Source: Thermoplasmatota archaeon (GTDB taxonomy: Archaea; Thermoplasmatota; Thermoplasmata; Methanomassiliicoccales; Methanomassiliicoccaceae). Taken from it: a DNA stretch of 5,260 bases. Under the pieces are notes generated by a model. It saw only the letters and a program-made list of their open reading frames with translations, ran no database searches and was not told the origin of the DNA. A program made the position numbers and the translations under genes. Shown here in pieces: positions 1 to 5,260 of the stretch. Numbering within the stretch: position 1 is the stretch's first letter; every line of letters begins with the position of its first letter. The stretch lies in the NCBI GenBank assembly GCA_022709105.1, contig JAKIXL010000042.1, positions 4,595 through 9,854 of the forward strand, given 5' to 3'.

Positions 1-338
1 CCAATCGCGCCAAGATGGAGGGCGCCTTCGATACCAAGGCCCACAATGATGACCTGGAGAGGGATGTCGAGAATGTGTGGCAGCGCATCTCCAGATGCGG
101 ATCTGGGCCGGTGGACATCAACGATATCTGGAACGGGGGACGCGAGGATCTTGTCACGGTGTTGATGTCCATCCTCTTCCTCGCAAGGAGCGGCCGCATC
201 TCGGTGTGGCAGGACGACAGCCCCTTCGGCACCATTAAGCTCGAAGTGAAGCTGGACTGGGACATCGGGACGCTGGAGGACGCGGCCCCCGAACCCGCTC
301 CCCAGGTCCTTCCTCGGAGCAAGGAAGCGGTGATGTGA
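1..338 (+). CDS. scpA: Segregation and condensation protein A, C-terminal part (5' truncated)
   Basis: This is the C-terminal end of ScpA, the kleisin subunit that bridges the SMC ATPase heads and binds ScpB during chromosome condensation and segregation. The reading frame is open from base 3 to the window edge, with codons before the ATG at base 15, so that ATG is probably internal and the gene starts upstream. Full ScpA proteins are usually about 230-280 residues; about 111 are visible. The visible part resembles the kleisin C-terminal winged helix: a helix around DLERDVENVWQRI, then DLVTVLMSILFLARSGRISVWQ, then the typical wing SPFGTIKLEV. A Pro/Glu/Ala-rich tail follows. The TGA stop lies one base before the scpB GTG, which supports an scpAB operon and the assignment. 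The frame is clear; the family call rests on the C-terminal motif plus the scpB neighbour. Confidence 0.85.
   Translation, partial: NRAKMEGAFDTKAHNDDLERDVENVWQRISRCGSGPVDINDIWNGGREDLVTVLMSILFLARSGRISVWQDDSPFGTIKLEVKLDWDIGTLEDAAPEPAPQVLPRSKEAVM
329..334 (+). promoter_or_regulatory. Ribosome binding site of scpB
   Basis: GGTGAT sits inside the last codons of scpA, five bases before the scpB GTG. It matches the core of the archaeal anti-Shine-Dalgarno complement AGGAGGTGATCC. It supports the GTG start and re-initiation by ribosomes finishing scpA. Confidence 0.6.
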
Positions 339-339
339 G

Positions 340-852
340 GTGGACCTGGACCCCGTCCGCATCGTGGAGACGGTACTGTTCTCCGCGGCCCAGCCAGTCA
401 AGGTCTCCGACATCGAGGTGCAGACGCAGCTCACCGGGACGGTGGTGCGCCGGGCACTGAAGAAGTTGGAAGAAGAATACGACGGCCGGGGTTCGGCCAT
501 TCAGGTCGCGCGGACCGGAGCGGGATACGCGTTCATTGTCAGAGAGGCATACCGCCCCTTCGGCCGGCAGTTCGCTCCCAAAGAGGTGCCGGACGAGGTC
601 CTTCGCGCTGCGGCGATGATCGCCTACCATCAACCTATATTGCAGAGCGACCTGGCGCGGTCCTTGGGAAGCCGAGTGTACGATGATGTACGGACGCTGC
701 AGCAGCTTGGCCTGGTCGCCGCCAAGAAGCAGGGGCAGACCCTCCTACTGACGACGACCAAGCGGTTCTGCGAGTACTTCGGGGTGGAGGGTACCAGCAG
801 GAACGCGGTCAAGCGGTGGATGGAGGAAAAGGCCAAGGGCTCGGAGCCCTAG
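340..852 (+). CDS. scpB: Segregation and condensation protein B
   Basis: ScpB is the dimeric winged-helix partner that binds the ScpA kleisin in the SMC-ScpAB complex and helps organise and separate chromosomes. At 170 residues it has the compact archaeal/bacterial ScpB size. An N-terminal winged helix spans about residues 4-76 (VETVLFSAAQPVKVSDIE, then a helix with LKKLEEEYDGRGSAIQV and GYAFIVR). A second winged helix spans about 85-148 and contains the family signature LRAAAMIAYHQPILQSDL, then VRTLQQLGLV and TTTKRFCEYFGVE. A short charged tail follows. The GTG at 340 is the first possible start, because a TGA lies in frame at 331-333, and it has a good ribosome binding site. The gene follows scpA by one base. 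Its TAG stop overlaps the stop codon of the convergent antiporter gene. No smc gene is visible in this window. Confidence 0.92.
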   Translation: MDLDPVRIVETVLFSAAQPVKVSDIEVQTQLTGTVVRRALKKLEEEYDGRGSAIQVARTGAGYAFIVREAYRPFGRQFAPKEVPDEVLRAAAMIAYHQPILQSDLARSLGSRVYDDVRTLQQLGLVAAKKQGQTLLLTTTKRFCEYFGVEGTSRNAVKRWMEEKAKGSEP

Positions 853-2648
853 TCATCGCAGTACGCCCTATCCTCGGACCCATTGTCCCTGTCGTTCATC
901 AGGACCAGTCTGGCCATGAAGGCCGAGGAGGCACGGTCGAACGCCGGACGCAGCACGCCCCACGACAGAACGGACAACATGGCCACCATGAAGACCAGGG
1001 CCAGGACGGCGGTGGCATCCAATATCCCGACCGGCGGAAGGAAGGGCGCGAACATGAGCAGGAGCACGACCAGTACCAGTATCTGGCCCGCGTTCCTAAA
1101 TATGCGATAGATCCGCATGCGCCCGGAGATGGAGTGGCGGCCCCCCTCGGAGACGTTGATCATGATGATGAACGCGATGAGCCGCAGTCGTGCCACGATG
1201 TTCACCACCACCGGGGATATGAGGATCACGGTGGTTATGAAAAGCAGCAGGGAAGGCAGGATATGCATCTCCCCGGCCACGGGCGATATGGCGGCCCTCA
1301 CCACTGGTATCAGGTTGAACACGATGAGCATGGTGATGATGAAAATGAGGTCCACGAAGATGAGCAGCAGCTGCTGCCGGACCCCCAGGCGAAATTCCGG
1401 GGAGATGTCCAACTTCCTCCGGACCTCGGCCCTGGTCCCTTCCATGCGGCGCATAGCTTCGTAGGCCCAGGACGGCGAGGCCCTCGAGGCGCGCTCATAT
1501 ATCTGCGGTGCGGACCGCGACAGCAGAGGTAGCGCGATCATAGTAATTAGGGCGGCCCCTATGATCGTAGAGTACAGCTCAAGGTCCAGGATCCCCGCCC
1601 CCAGACCAAGGGTGGCTATTATGAAACCGAACTCGCCCATCGCCACCATGCTGGTCGAAAGATAGAAGGAAGAGCGCGGGTCCATCGTCGTGAGGTAGGA
1701 GGCGAACAGGATGGACGACATCTTGGTAACGATGAACACCGCGGCGATGCCAAGGCAAAGCAGGATGTTGCCGGCCACCATCCCGACATCGATGCGCATG
1801 CCGATGGCGATGAAAAAGATGGCGATGAACACCTCCTTCATCGGCTCGATCCTCCGCCGGACGAGGTCGCTGCATGAGGACTCTGAGATGATGAGGCCTG
1901 CGAGGAAGGCGCCGATGGCGACCGAAAGTCCGATGAACCCGGAGATGAAGGCCATCACGAAGCACAGCGCCAGGGAAACGATGAGGACCGTCTCCTTGGT
2001 GTAGTTCCTCCGCAGCCAGTCCAGGCCGCGAGGCAGGACCATGAGGCCGATCAGGACGGTCAGACCCATGAAGGCAACGATCTCCAGGACTATCCAGTAT
2101 TCCGCTCCAGGGGCCGCCACGGTGCCGGTGGCCATCGGCGATGCCAGCGTTAGGATGATGATCTGCGCGATGTCCTCGAACACCATGATGGACATCAGCG
2201 CCCTGGATAGATCACGGTCGATGTGCCCGTTCCCCTTGGCGACCAACAGGACAGCGGCTGTGCTGGCGCCGGAGAGGATGGCTCCCAGGAAGATCGCTTG
2301 GGTATCATCCAGACCGATGAACAGGCCAAAATAGTAGCCGACGATGACCACGATGGTCATCTCGATGGAAACGATGAGGAACGCCGCCGGCCCGGTATGG
2401 CGGAGCCCCTTGAGGTTCAACTCGATGCCGATGAAGAACATCAGCAGGATTATGCCAATGGTGGAGAAGATGGAAAGCGTCGCTTGATCCATCTGAAGGC
2501 CCTGCACAACGCTGGAGCCTAAAAGGACGCCCCCAGCAAGATACCCGATGACCGTTGGCAGCCTAAGCTTCCCGAAGACGATGCTGAGCAGCCCCGCCGA
2601 ACCAAGTATGAGGGCGATGTCGAGGATCAGCCGGGTCTCCGCGTCCAT
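849..2648 (-). CDS. CPA2-family cation:proton antiporter (Kef/NapA type) with extra C-terminal membrane domain
   Basis: This integral membrane protein of 599 residues probably exchanges Na+ or K+ for H+ to control internal pH and cation levels. Residues 1-380 show the CPA2 exchanger fold with many hydrophobic helices and family motifs: KLRLPTVIGYLAGGVLLG (27-44), FFIGIEL (71-77), GASTAAVLLVAKG (127-139), the ion-binding segment VFEDIAQ (156-162) with an E158-D159 pair, AIGAFLAGLIISES (244-257), EPMKEVFIAIFFIAIGMRID (268-287) and GEFGFI (338-343). A charged linker (about 380-422) leads to a second hydrophobic block with about four more membrane segments (roughly 424-450, 463-485, 520-540, 545-565). 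No TrkA-N/RCK nucleotide-binding motif is present. The ATG at 2648 is the first possible start because an in-frame TGA lies at 2670-2672. There is no clear ribosome binding site, and a TATA-like box is placed for a 5-8 base leader. The family is clear; the ion and stoichiometry are not. Confidence 0.88.
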   Translation of the reverse strand: MDAETRLILDIALILGSAGLLSIVFGKLRLPTVIGYLAGGVLLGSSVVQGLQMDQATLSIFSTIGIILLMFFIGIELNLKGLRHTGPAAFLIVSIEMTIVVIVGYYFGLFIGLDDTQAIFLGAILSGASTAAVLLVAKGNGHIDRDLSRALMSIMVFEDIAQIIILTLASPMATGTVAAPGAEYWIVLEIVAFMGLTVLIGLMVLPRGLDWLRRNYTKETVLIVSLALCFVMAFISGFIGLSVAIGAFLAGLIISESSCSDLVRRRIEPMKEVFIAIFFIAIGMRIDVGMVAGNILLCLGIAAVFIVTKMSSILFASYLTTMDPRSSFYLSTSMVAMGEFGFIIATLGLGAGILDLELYSTIIGAALITMIALPLLSRSAPQIYERASRASPSWAYEAMRRMEGTRAEVRRKLDISPEFRLGVRQQLLLIFVDLIFIITMLIVFNLIPVVRAAISPVAGEMHILPSLLLFITTVILISPVVVNIVARLRLIAFIIMINVSEGGRHSISGRMRIYRIFRNAGQILVLVVLLLMFAPFLPPVGILDATAVLALVFMVAMLSVLSWGVLRPAFDRASSAFMARLVLMNDRDNGSEDRAYCDD

Positions 2649-2675
2649 GAGTGCTAGTTTTGAATAATATCATCG

Positions 2676-2683
2676 GATATAAT
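2676..2683 (-). promoter_or_regulatory. Probable TATA box of the antiporter gene
   Basis: On the - strand this reads ATTATATC, preceded by a purine-rich GAAT stretch like a TFB recognition element. Its centre is about 31 bases before the antiporter ATG. That predicts a transcript start about 5-8 bases before the ATG, which fits the absence of a ribosome binding site. An alternative AT-rich stretch at 2661-2669 is too close to the ATG to serve. Confidence 0.45.
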
Positions 2684-2694
2684 GTATTCTGAGG

Positions 2695-2707
2695 TCCGAC
2701 CATCGGA
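2695..2707. repeat. Short inverted repeat TCCGA-N3-TCGGA in the divergent promoter region
   Basis: This is a perfect 5-bp inverted repeat with a 3-base spacer. A third copy of the half-site, within CATCGGA, occurs at 2671-2677 and overlaps the antiporter TATA region. The dyad lies about 12 bases upstream of the proposed antiporter TATA box and about 50 bases upstream of the Lsm TATA box. It could be a regulator site for the antiporter, but arms this short can occur by chance. Confidence 0.25.
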
Positions 2708-2713
2708 ATGGAA

Positions 2714-2738
2714 GGACCGCCCTGGGGCCGCTTGGTCC
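2714..2738. repeat. GC-rich hairpin candidate upstream of the Lsm gene
   Basis: GGACC at 2714-2718 can pair with GGTCC at 2734-2738, and an inner GCC (2719-2721) can pair with GGC (2726-2728), leaving a bulge on the 3' side. No T-run follows on either strand, so it is not a convincing terminator. It lies upstream of both predicted transcript starts and so is probably not transcribed. Low confidence that it is functional. Confidence 0.15.
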
Positions 2739-2758
2739 CTCCTCGCTCCTGCGGAAAG

Positions 2759-2766
2759 CTTAAATT
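2759..2766 (+). promoter_or_regulatory. Probable TATA box of the Lsm gene
   Basis: CTTAAATT is preceded by the purine-rich CGGAAAG, a good archaeal BRE-TATA arrangement standing out of a GC-rich stretch. Its centre is about 37 bases before the ATG at 2800, which predicts a leader of roughly 10-14 bases. That leader would contain the GTGAT ribosome binding site. Confidence 0.55.
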
Positions 2767-2789
2767 ACGCCCCTACAATGCCAAGATAA

Positions 2790-2794
2790 GTGAT
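2790..2794 (+). promoter_or_regulatory. Ribosome binding site of the Lsm gene
   Basis: GTGAT ends five bases before the ATG at 2800, the same spacing as the GGTGAT site of scpB. It contains the in-frame TGA (2791-2793) that blocks any earlier start. It favours 2800 over the nearby GTG (2803) and ATG (2806). Confidence 0.5.
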
Positions 2795-2799
2795 TATTT

Positions 2800-3015
2800 A
2801 TGGTGATGCCGCTCGCTCTGCTCGAGAAGTCGATGGACCACCGGATCTCCCTCCTGCTCAAGGACACCAGGGTCCTCGAGGGGAAGCTGGTCGGTTACGA
2901 TGATTATATGAACATGGTCCTCGAGGACACCGAGGAGCGGACCTCCGAGCAGACCAGGCGACTGGGGATAGTGGTCCTGCGCGGCAATAATGTCGTGAGC
3001 ATCTCCCCGTTGTGA
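2800..3015 (+). CDS. Sm-like archaeal RNA-binding protein (SmAP/Lsm)
   Basis: This small 71-residue protein has the length and motifs of archaeal Sm-like proteins, which form ring-shaped heptamers (or hexamers) that bind U-rich single-stranded RNA and take part in RNA processing and turnover. The Sm1 motif covers about residues 15-46 (RISLLLKDTRVLEGKLVGYD then YMNMVLEDTEE). It has the conserved G28, G32-Y33-D34 and M37-N38, where D and N normally contact the base. The Sm2 motif covers about 56-70, with the characteristic V-L-R-G-N (59-63); the R-G pair is the usual RNA-pocket element. ATG 2800 has a ribosome binding site and TATA box at proper distances. Family members normally begin a few residues before the PLALLEKSMD helix, so the ATG at 2806 is also possible. 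The sugar nucleotidyltransferase begins 25 bases downstream and probably shares the transcript. No ribosomal protein L37e gene follows, although that is the common partner of this gene in euryarchaea. Confidence 0.93.
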   Translation: MVMPLALLEKSMDHRISLLLKDTRVLEGKLVGYDDYMNMVLEDTEERTSEQTRRLGIVVLRGNNVVSISPL

Positions 3016-3040
3016 ACCGCATCGATCCCCTCAGGCCCGA

Positions 3041-4015
3041 GTGGAGATGAAAGCGCTCATCCTGGCCGGGGGCCTAGGCACCCGCCTCAGGCCGCTCACC
3101 TACAGGATGCCCAAGCCTCTGATACCTTTGCTTGGCAGGCCGCTAGTCGATCACATCATCGATCCGCTTCCTGCTGAGGTGGACACAGTGGTCCTTGCCG
3201 TGTCGTACATGAAAGATGCTCTGGACGCATACTTCAGCTCTCACGATGTCGGCCGCAAGGTCGTCCTGGTGAACGAGGAGGCGCCGCTCGGCACTGGCGG
3301 CGCGGTGAAGAACGTGGCGCACTATATCAATGACACTTTCATCGCCTTCAATGGGGACGTAGTATGTTCGGTGGACCTCAACGACATGCTCCACCACCAC
3401 CGTGAGCACGGCGGCATAGGGACCATGGCGCTGTGGAGGGTGGACGATCCGTCGGCCTTCGGGGTCGTGGGCAGGGACTCGAGGGGGCGCATAACCTCCT
3501 TCCAGGAGAAGCCGGCGAAAGAGGAGGCGATATCCAACTCCATTAACGCCGGGGTATACATCTTCGAGAAGGAGTTGCTCGACCATATACCGGCGGGTGT
3601 CGTTTCCCTGGAGCGGGACGTCTTCCCCAAAATACTGAACAAGGGGCTCCATGGGTATGAGTTCAAGGGCCATTGGATAGATTGCGGCACCAGGGAGAAC
3701 ATACTGGTCGCCCAACGGACCCTCTTGGACCTTGGAGGAGGGAGGATATCTCCTGAGATGATCAAGGAGGACGACGCTATGCTGACGGGCGTCAACATGG
3801 TCCAGCGATCGCACCTCCGGGGTTGCCGGATCGGCCCCCATGTGTACATTGAGGACGACGTGCTGATATCCAAGGGAGCGGAGGTCTCCGAGAGCATGGT
3901 ACTGAGAGGAGCGCTCATCGAGGAAGGGGCGAAGGTCCAAGGCAGCATCATTGGGCCGGACTGTGTGGTGGCTAGAGGCCAAGCGGTCAAAGACCAGATA
4001 GTGGCCCGGACGTGA
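3041..4015 (+). CDS. NDP-sugar pyrophosphorylase (sugar-1-phosphate nucleotidyltransferase)
   Basis: This cytoplasmic enzyme should join a sugar 1-phosphate and an NTP to give an NDP-sugar plus pyrophosphate, supplying activated sugars for glycolipids, glycoproteins or surface polysaccharide. It is 324 residues long. The N-terminal Rossmann-like transferase domain (1-225) carries ALILAGGLGTRLRPLT (5-20) with the phosphate-binding GGxGTR, MPKPL (23-27) with the conserved Lys25, APLGTGGAVK (81-90), FNGD (103-106) with the metal-binding Asp, FQEKP (154-158), NAGVYIF (169-175), SLERDVFP (189-196) and WIDCGT (212-217). Residues about 250-320 look like left-handed beta-helix turns (IGPHVYIEDDVLISKGAEV, SIIGPDCVVARG). 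This resembles mannose-1-phosphate guanylyltransferase and glucose-1-phosphate thymidylyl/uridylyltransferases; the sugar and base cannot be told from sequence alone. The GTG at 3041 is the first in-frame start. The ATG at 3047 would give the family-typical MKALILAGG and may be the true start. Neither has a good ribosome binding site. Confidence 0.9.
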   Translation: MEMKALILAGGLGTRLRPLTYRMPKPLIPLLGRPLVDHIIDPLPAEVDTVVLAVSYMKDALDAYFSSHDVGRKVVLVNEEAPLGTGGAVKNVAHYINDTFIAFNGDVVCSVDLNDMLHHHREHGGIGTMALWRVDDPSAFGVVGRDSRGRITSFQEKPAKEEAISNSINAGVYIFEKELLDHIPAGVVSLERDVFPKILNKGLHGYEFKGHWIDCGTRENILVAQRTLLDLGGGRISPEMIKEDDAMLTGVNMVQRSHLRGCRIGPHVYIEDDVLISKGAEVSESMVLRGALIEEGAKVQGSIIGPDCVVARGQAVKDQIVART

Positions 4016-4030
4016 TGATGAGGCCGTGGC

Positions 4031-4052
4031 GCGGTCATTAGTTATTTATCGC
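4031..4052. promoter_or_regulatory. 22-bp imperfect dyad overlapping the permease TATA box (candidate operator)
   Basis: Half-sites GCGGTCATTA and TATTTATCGC flank a central GT. Together they follow the symmetric pattern GCGnTnAnTA-N2-TAnTnAnCGC, with 14 of 20 positions self-complementary. The right half contains most of the TATA box, so a bound protein would block TBP. The symmetry is seen directly; the operator role is inferred. Confidence 0.35.
4042..4049 (+). promoter_or_regulatory. Probable TATA box of the ABC permease gene
   Basis: TTATTTAT is the only AT-rich block in the 76-base gap between the nucleotidyltransferase and the permease. Its centre is about 46 bases before the ATG at 4092, which predicts a leader of about 20 bases. 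It suggests the transporter has its own promoter rather than reading through from the upstream gene. Confidence 0.5.
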
Positions 4053-4075
4053 TCCATCCTCTACCGGAGCTGAGA

Positions 4076-4083
4076 CCTGCAGG
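4076..4083. repeat. 8-bp perfect palindrome in the permease leader
   Basis: CCTGCAGG is a perfect palindrome just before the start codon. It is flanked by two copies of GCTGAG (4069-4074 and 4084-4089), 15 bases apart. It falls within the predicted 5' leader, so it could affect translation or be a second protein site, but it may be chance. Confidence 0.2.
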
Positions 4084-4091
4084 GCTGAGCA

Positions 4092-5260
4092 ATGAATCGA
4101 CTGGACCAGTTCCTAGAGCTCGTCAACCGGAAGGAGTTCCGCAAGGGATGGAGCCTATTCATCATCGCCTTCTTCCTGTTTTTCGTCATCCTGCCGACGG
4201 TGTACGTTGTCACCTACGCATTCACTGACTGGAAAGCGATCAGCCTCACGGTCCTCAGCGATCCGGAGATGATGAGCATCATATGGGACGCCATCATCGC
4301 ATCTTTCGCCATCGCCGCGATAGTAACGGTGATCGACTTTCTTGCCGGACTGCCCATAGCATGGATGTTGGCAAGGAAGGAGTTCAAGGGAAAGGAGCTC
4401 CTTGATACCTTGATCGATATGCCGTTGGTAGTGCCTACCGCCGCCCTTGGTTTCTCTGCGGCGATCTTCTGGGTCGCCGACCCCTCTCCGCCTCCCTTCT
4501 CCATCTCCCTGATATCCTCGCCCTTCGTCCTCATCGTCCTGCTGCACGTGGTGTTCTCCTATCCATACATGGTCCGATCCCTGGCGGCCATCTTGGAAGA
4601 GATCGACGAGACCTACGAGACCGCCGGAAGGACGCTGGGGGCGAGTCGTCTCACCGCCGCCCGCACTATAACCCTGCCGCTGTTCCGTGCAGGCCTGGCC
4701 ACCGGCGTCATATTGTGTTTCTCGCGCAGCATGAGCGAGACCGGTGGAACGATGATCGCCTTGAGCACCATGAACCGCCTGGGGAACCCGTTGGCGAGCG
4801 GTTTCGCCACCGGACCGACGCTAATAGGCGACTGGAGGACGCTGTCCTTCTCCGATCCCAGCTATATGCCGGCGCTGGCGTTCGTGAGCATACTGCTCAT
4901 AGTCCTGGCGCTCGTGCTCTTGGTGATCCTCAAGCTCATCATCATGAAGCTTCATCTTCCGATGCGCAGAGTGTGGCCGATGCCGGAGAAGATGCTCAGC
5001 CGCGGCGTATTTCCGAAGTTGAAGGACGGCACCGCGCTGTTCTTCCTGGCGATGATCGTCCTGGTGCCGTCGTTCTTCATCTTCACCTATGTCCTGTTCT
5101 CCTCCCCCCAGGAAGTGGAGTGGGGTCAGTTCTTCCATGCCCTGGGCATCTCTTTCCTCGTCGCCGGCATCGTCACGTTGATAGATATCGCATTGGGGAT
5201 ACCGTTCGCAATGCACATCTCGAAGAACCGGGAACGCCGTTCCTCACATGTTCTGGATGT
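4092..5260 (+). CDS. ABC transporter permease, apparently fused two-domain form (3' truncated)
   Basis: This is an inner-membrane channel subunit of a binding-protein-dependent ABC importer (MetI-like permease fold). The frame is open from ATG 4092 to the edge, giving 389 codons; an in-frame TGA at 4086-4088 rules out an earlier start. The first module (about 20-290) has membrane segments near 22-44, 66-92, 108-128, 143-161, 199-222 and 259-287. It carries an EAA loop (ETAGRTLGASRLTAARTITLP, 176-196) that docks on the ATPase. A second module starts near 314 with segments 314-336 and 347-375 that resemble the first two of module one. The whole protein would be roughly 550-600 residues, as in fused permeases for iron, thiamine and related solutes. 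The EAA region and the PLVVPTAALGF segment (111-121) also resemble sulfate/molybdate/tungstate permeases, so the substrate is open. No strong ribosome binding site is seen (only AGGG at 4081-4084). The ATPase and binding-protein genes are not in view and may lie downstream. Confidence 0.85.
   Translation, partial: MNRLDQFLELVNRKEFRKGWSLFIIAFFLFFVILPTVYVVTYAFTDWKAISLTVLSDPEMMSIIWDAIIASFAIAAIVTVIDFLAGLPIAWMLARKEFKGKELLDTLIDMPLVVPTAALGFSAAIFWVADPSPPPFSISLISSPFVLIVLLHVVFSYPYMVRSLAAILEEIDETYETAGRTLGASRLTAARTITLPLFRAGLATGVILCFSRSMSETGGTMIALSTMNRLGNPLASGFATGPTLIGDWRTLSFSDPSYMPALAFVSILLIVLALVLLVILKLIIMKLHLPMRRVWPMPEKMLSRGVFPKLKDGTALFFLAMIVLVPSFFIFTYVLFSSPQEVEWGQFFHALGISFLVAGIVTLIDIALGIPFAMHISKNRERRSSHVLD

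Noticed and set aside
15..17. ATG as the true start of the first gene
   Set aside because: The frame is open upstream to the window edge, and the visible protein is only the C-terminal domain of a longer family, so the ATG is more likely an internal methionine.
235..633. A 132-codon - strand open frame across the scpA-scpB junction
   Set aside because: It is antisense to two well-supported coding regions and has no recognisable domain or ribosome binding site.
816..1532. A 238-codon open frame on the + strand opposite the antiporter gene
   Set aside because: Its translation is rich in His, Asp, Gln, Gly and Glu with no domain pattern, as expected from the complement of membrane-protein codons in GC-rich DNA. 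The antisense frame is a clear CPA2 antiporter.
2714..2738. GC-rich hairpin as a transcription terminator
   Set aside because: No T-run follows on either strand, and no gene on either strand ends nearby; the flanking genes are divergent.
3143..3982. A 279-codon open frame on the - strand opposite the nucleotidyltransferase
   Set aside because: It is entirely antisense to a gene with all the nucleotidyltransferase motifs, and its own translation (repeated His, Val, Arg, Asp) shows no recognisable domain.
4155..5216. Several - strand open frames opposite the permease (4155-4547, 4214-4534, 4613-4810, 4821-5216)
   Set aside because: They are antisense to a continuous + strand frame with membrane helices and an EAA motif. 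Their translations are low-complexity and charged.
1..5260. A defence system, mobile element or phage region
   Set aside because: All six genes belong to recognised housekeeping or transport families, base composition looks even across the genes, and no terminal repeats, integrase, transposase or CRISPR repeat was seen.

Overview
The window looks archaeal, from a GC-rich euryarchaeon. An order such as Methanomassiliicoccales within Thermoplasmata is plausible but not proven. The archaeal signs are a 71-residue Sm-like archaeal protein gene, TATA-type promoters about 30 to 50 bases before start codons, and GTGAT-type ribosome binding sites that match the archaeal 16S 3' end. AGG and ATA codons are also used freely. 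There is no insertion sequence, CRISPR array, rRNA or tRNA that I can see.

Layout. Bases 1-852 hold the end of scpA and a complete scpB on the + strand. They encode the two accessory subunits of the SMC chromosome-condensing complex, are one base apart and are probably translationally coupled. Bases 849-2648 hold a large monovalent cation:proton antiporter (CPA2/Kef type) on the - strand. It converges on scpB so tightly that the two stop codons share a CTAG tetranucleotide. Bases 2649-2799 are a divergent promoter region serving the antiporter on one side and the Sm-like gene on the other. Bases 2800-3015 encode the Lsm/SmAP protein. After 25 bases comes a sugar-phosphate nucleotidyltransferase (3041-4015), probably in the same transcript. 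A 76-base gap with a clear promoter and a 22-bp dyad leads to an ABC transporter permease (from 4092) that runs off the right edge. It appears to be a fused two-domain permease.

Functionally this is a mix of housekeeping genes (chromosome structure, RNA metabolism, surface sugar precursors) and two membrane transport genes. I find no evidence of a novel defence or mobile system. The points most worth a second look are the dyad over the permease TATA box, the duplicated permease with an acidic residue repeated in the equivalent membrane helix of each half, the extra C-terminal membrane domain of the antiporter in place of a nucleotide-binding regulatory domain, and the uncommon gene neighbourhood of the Lsm gene.
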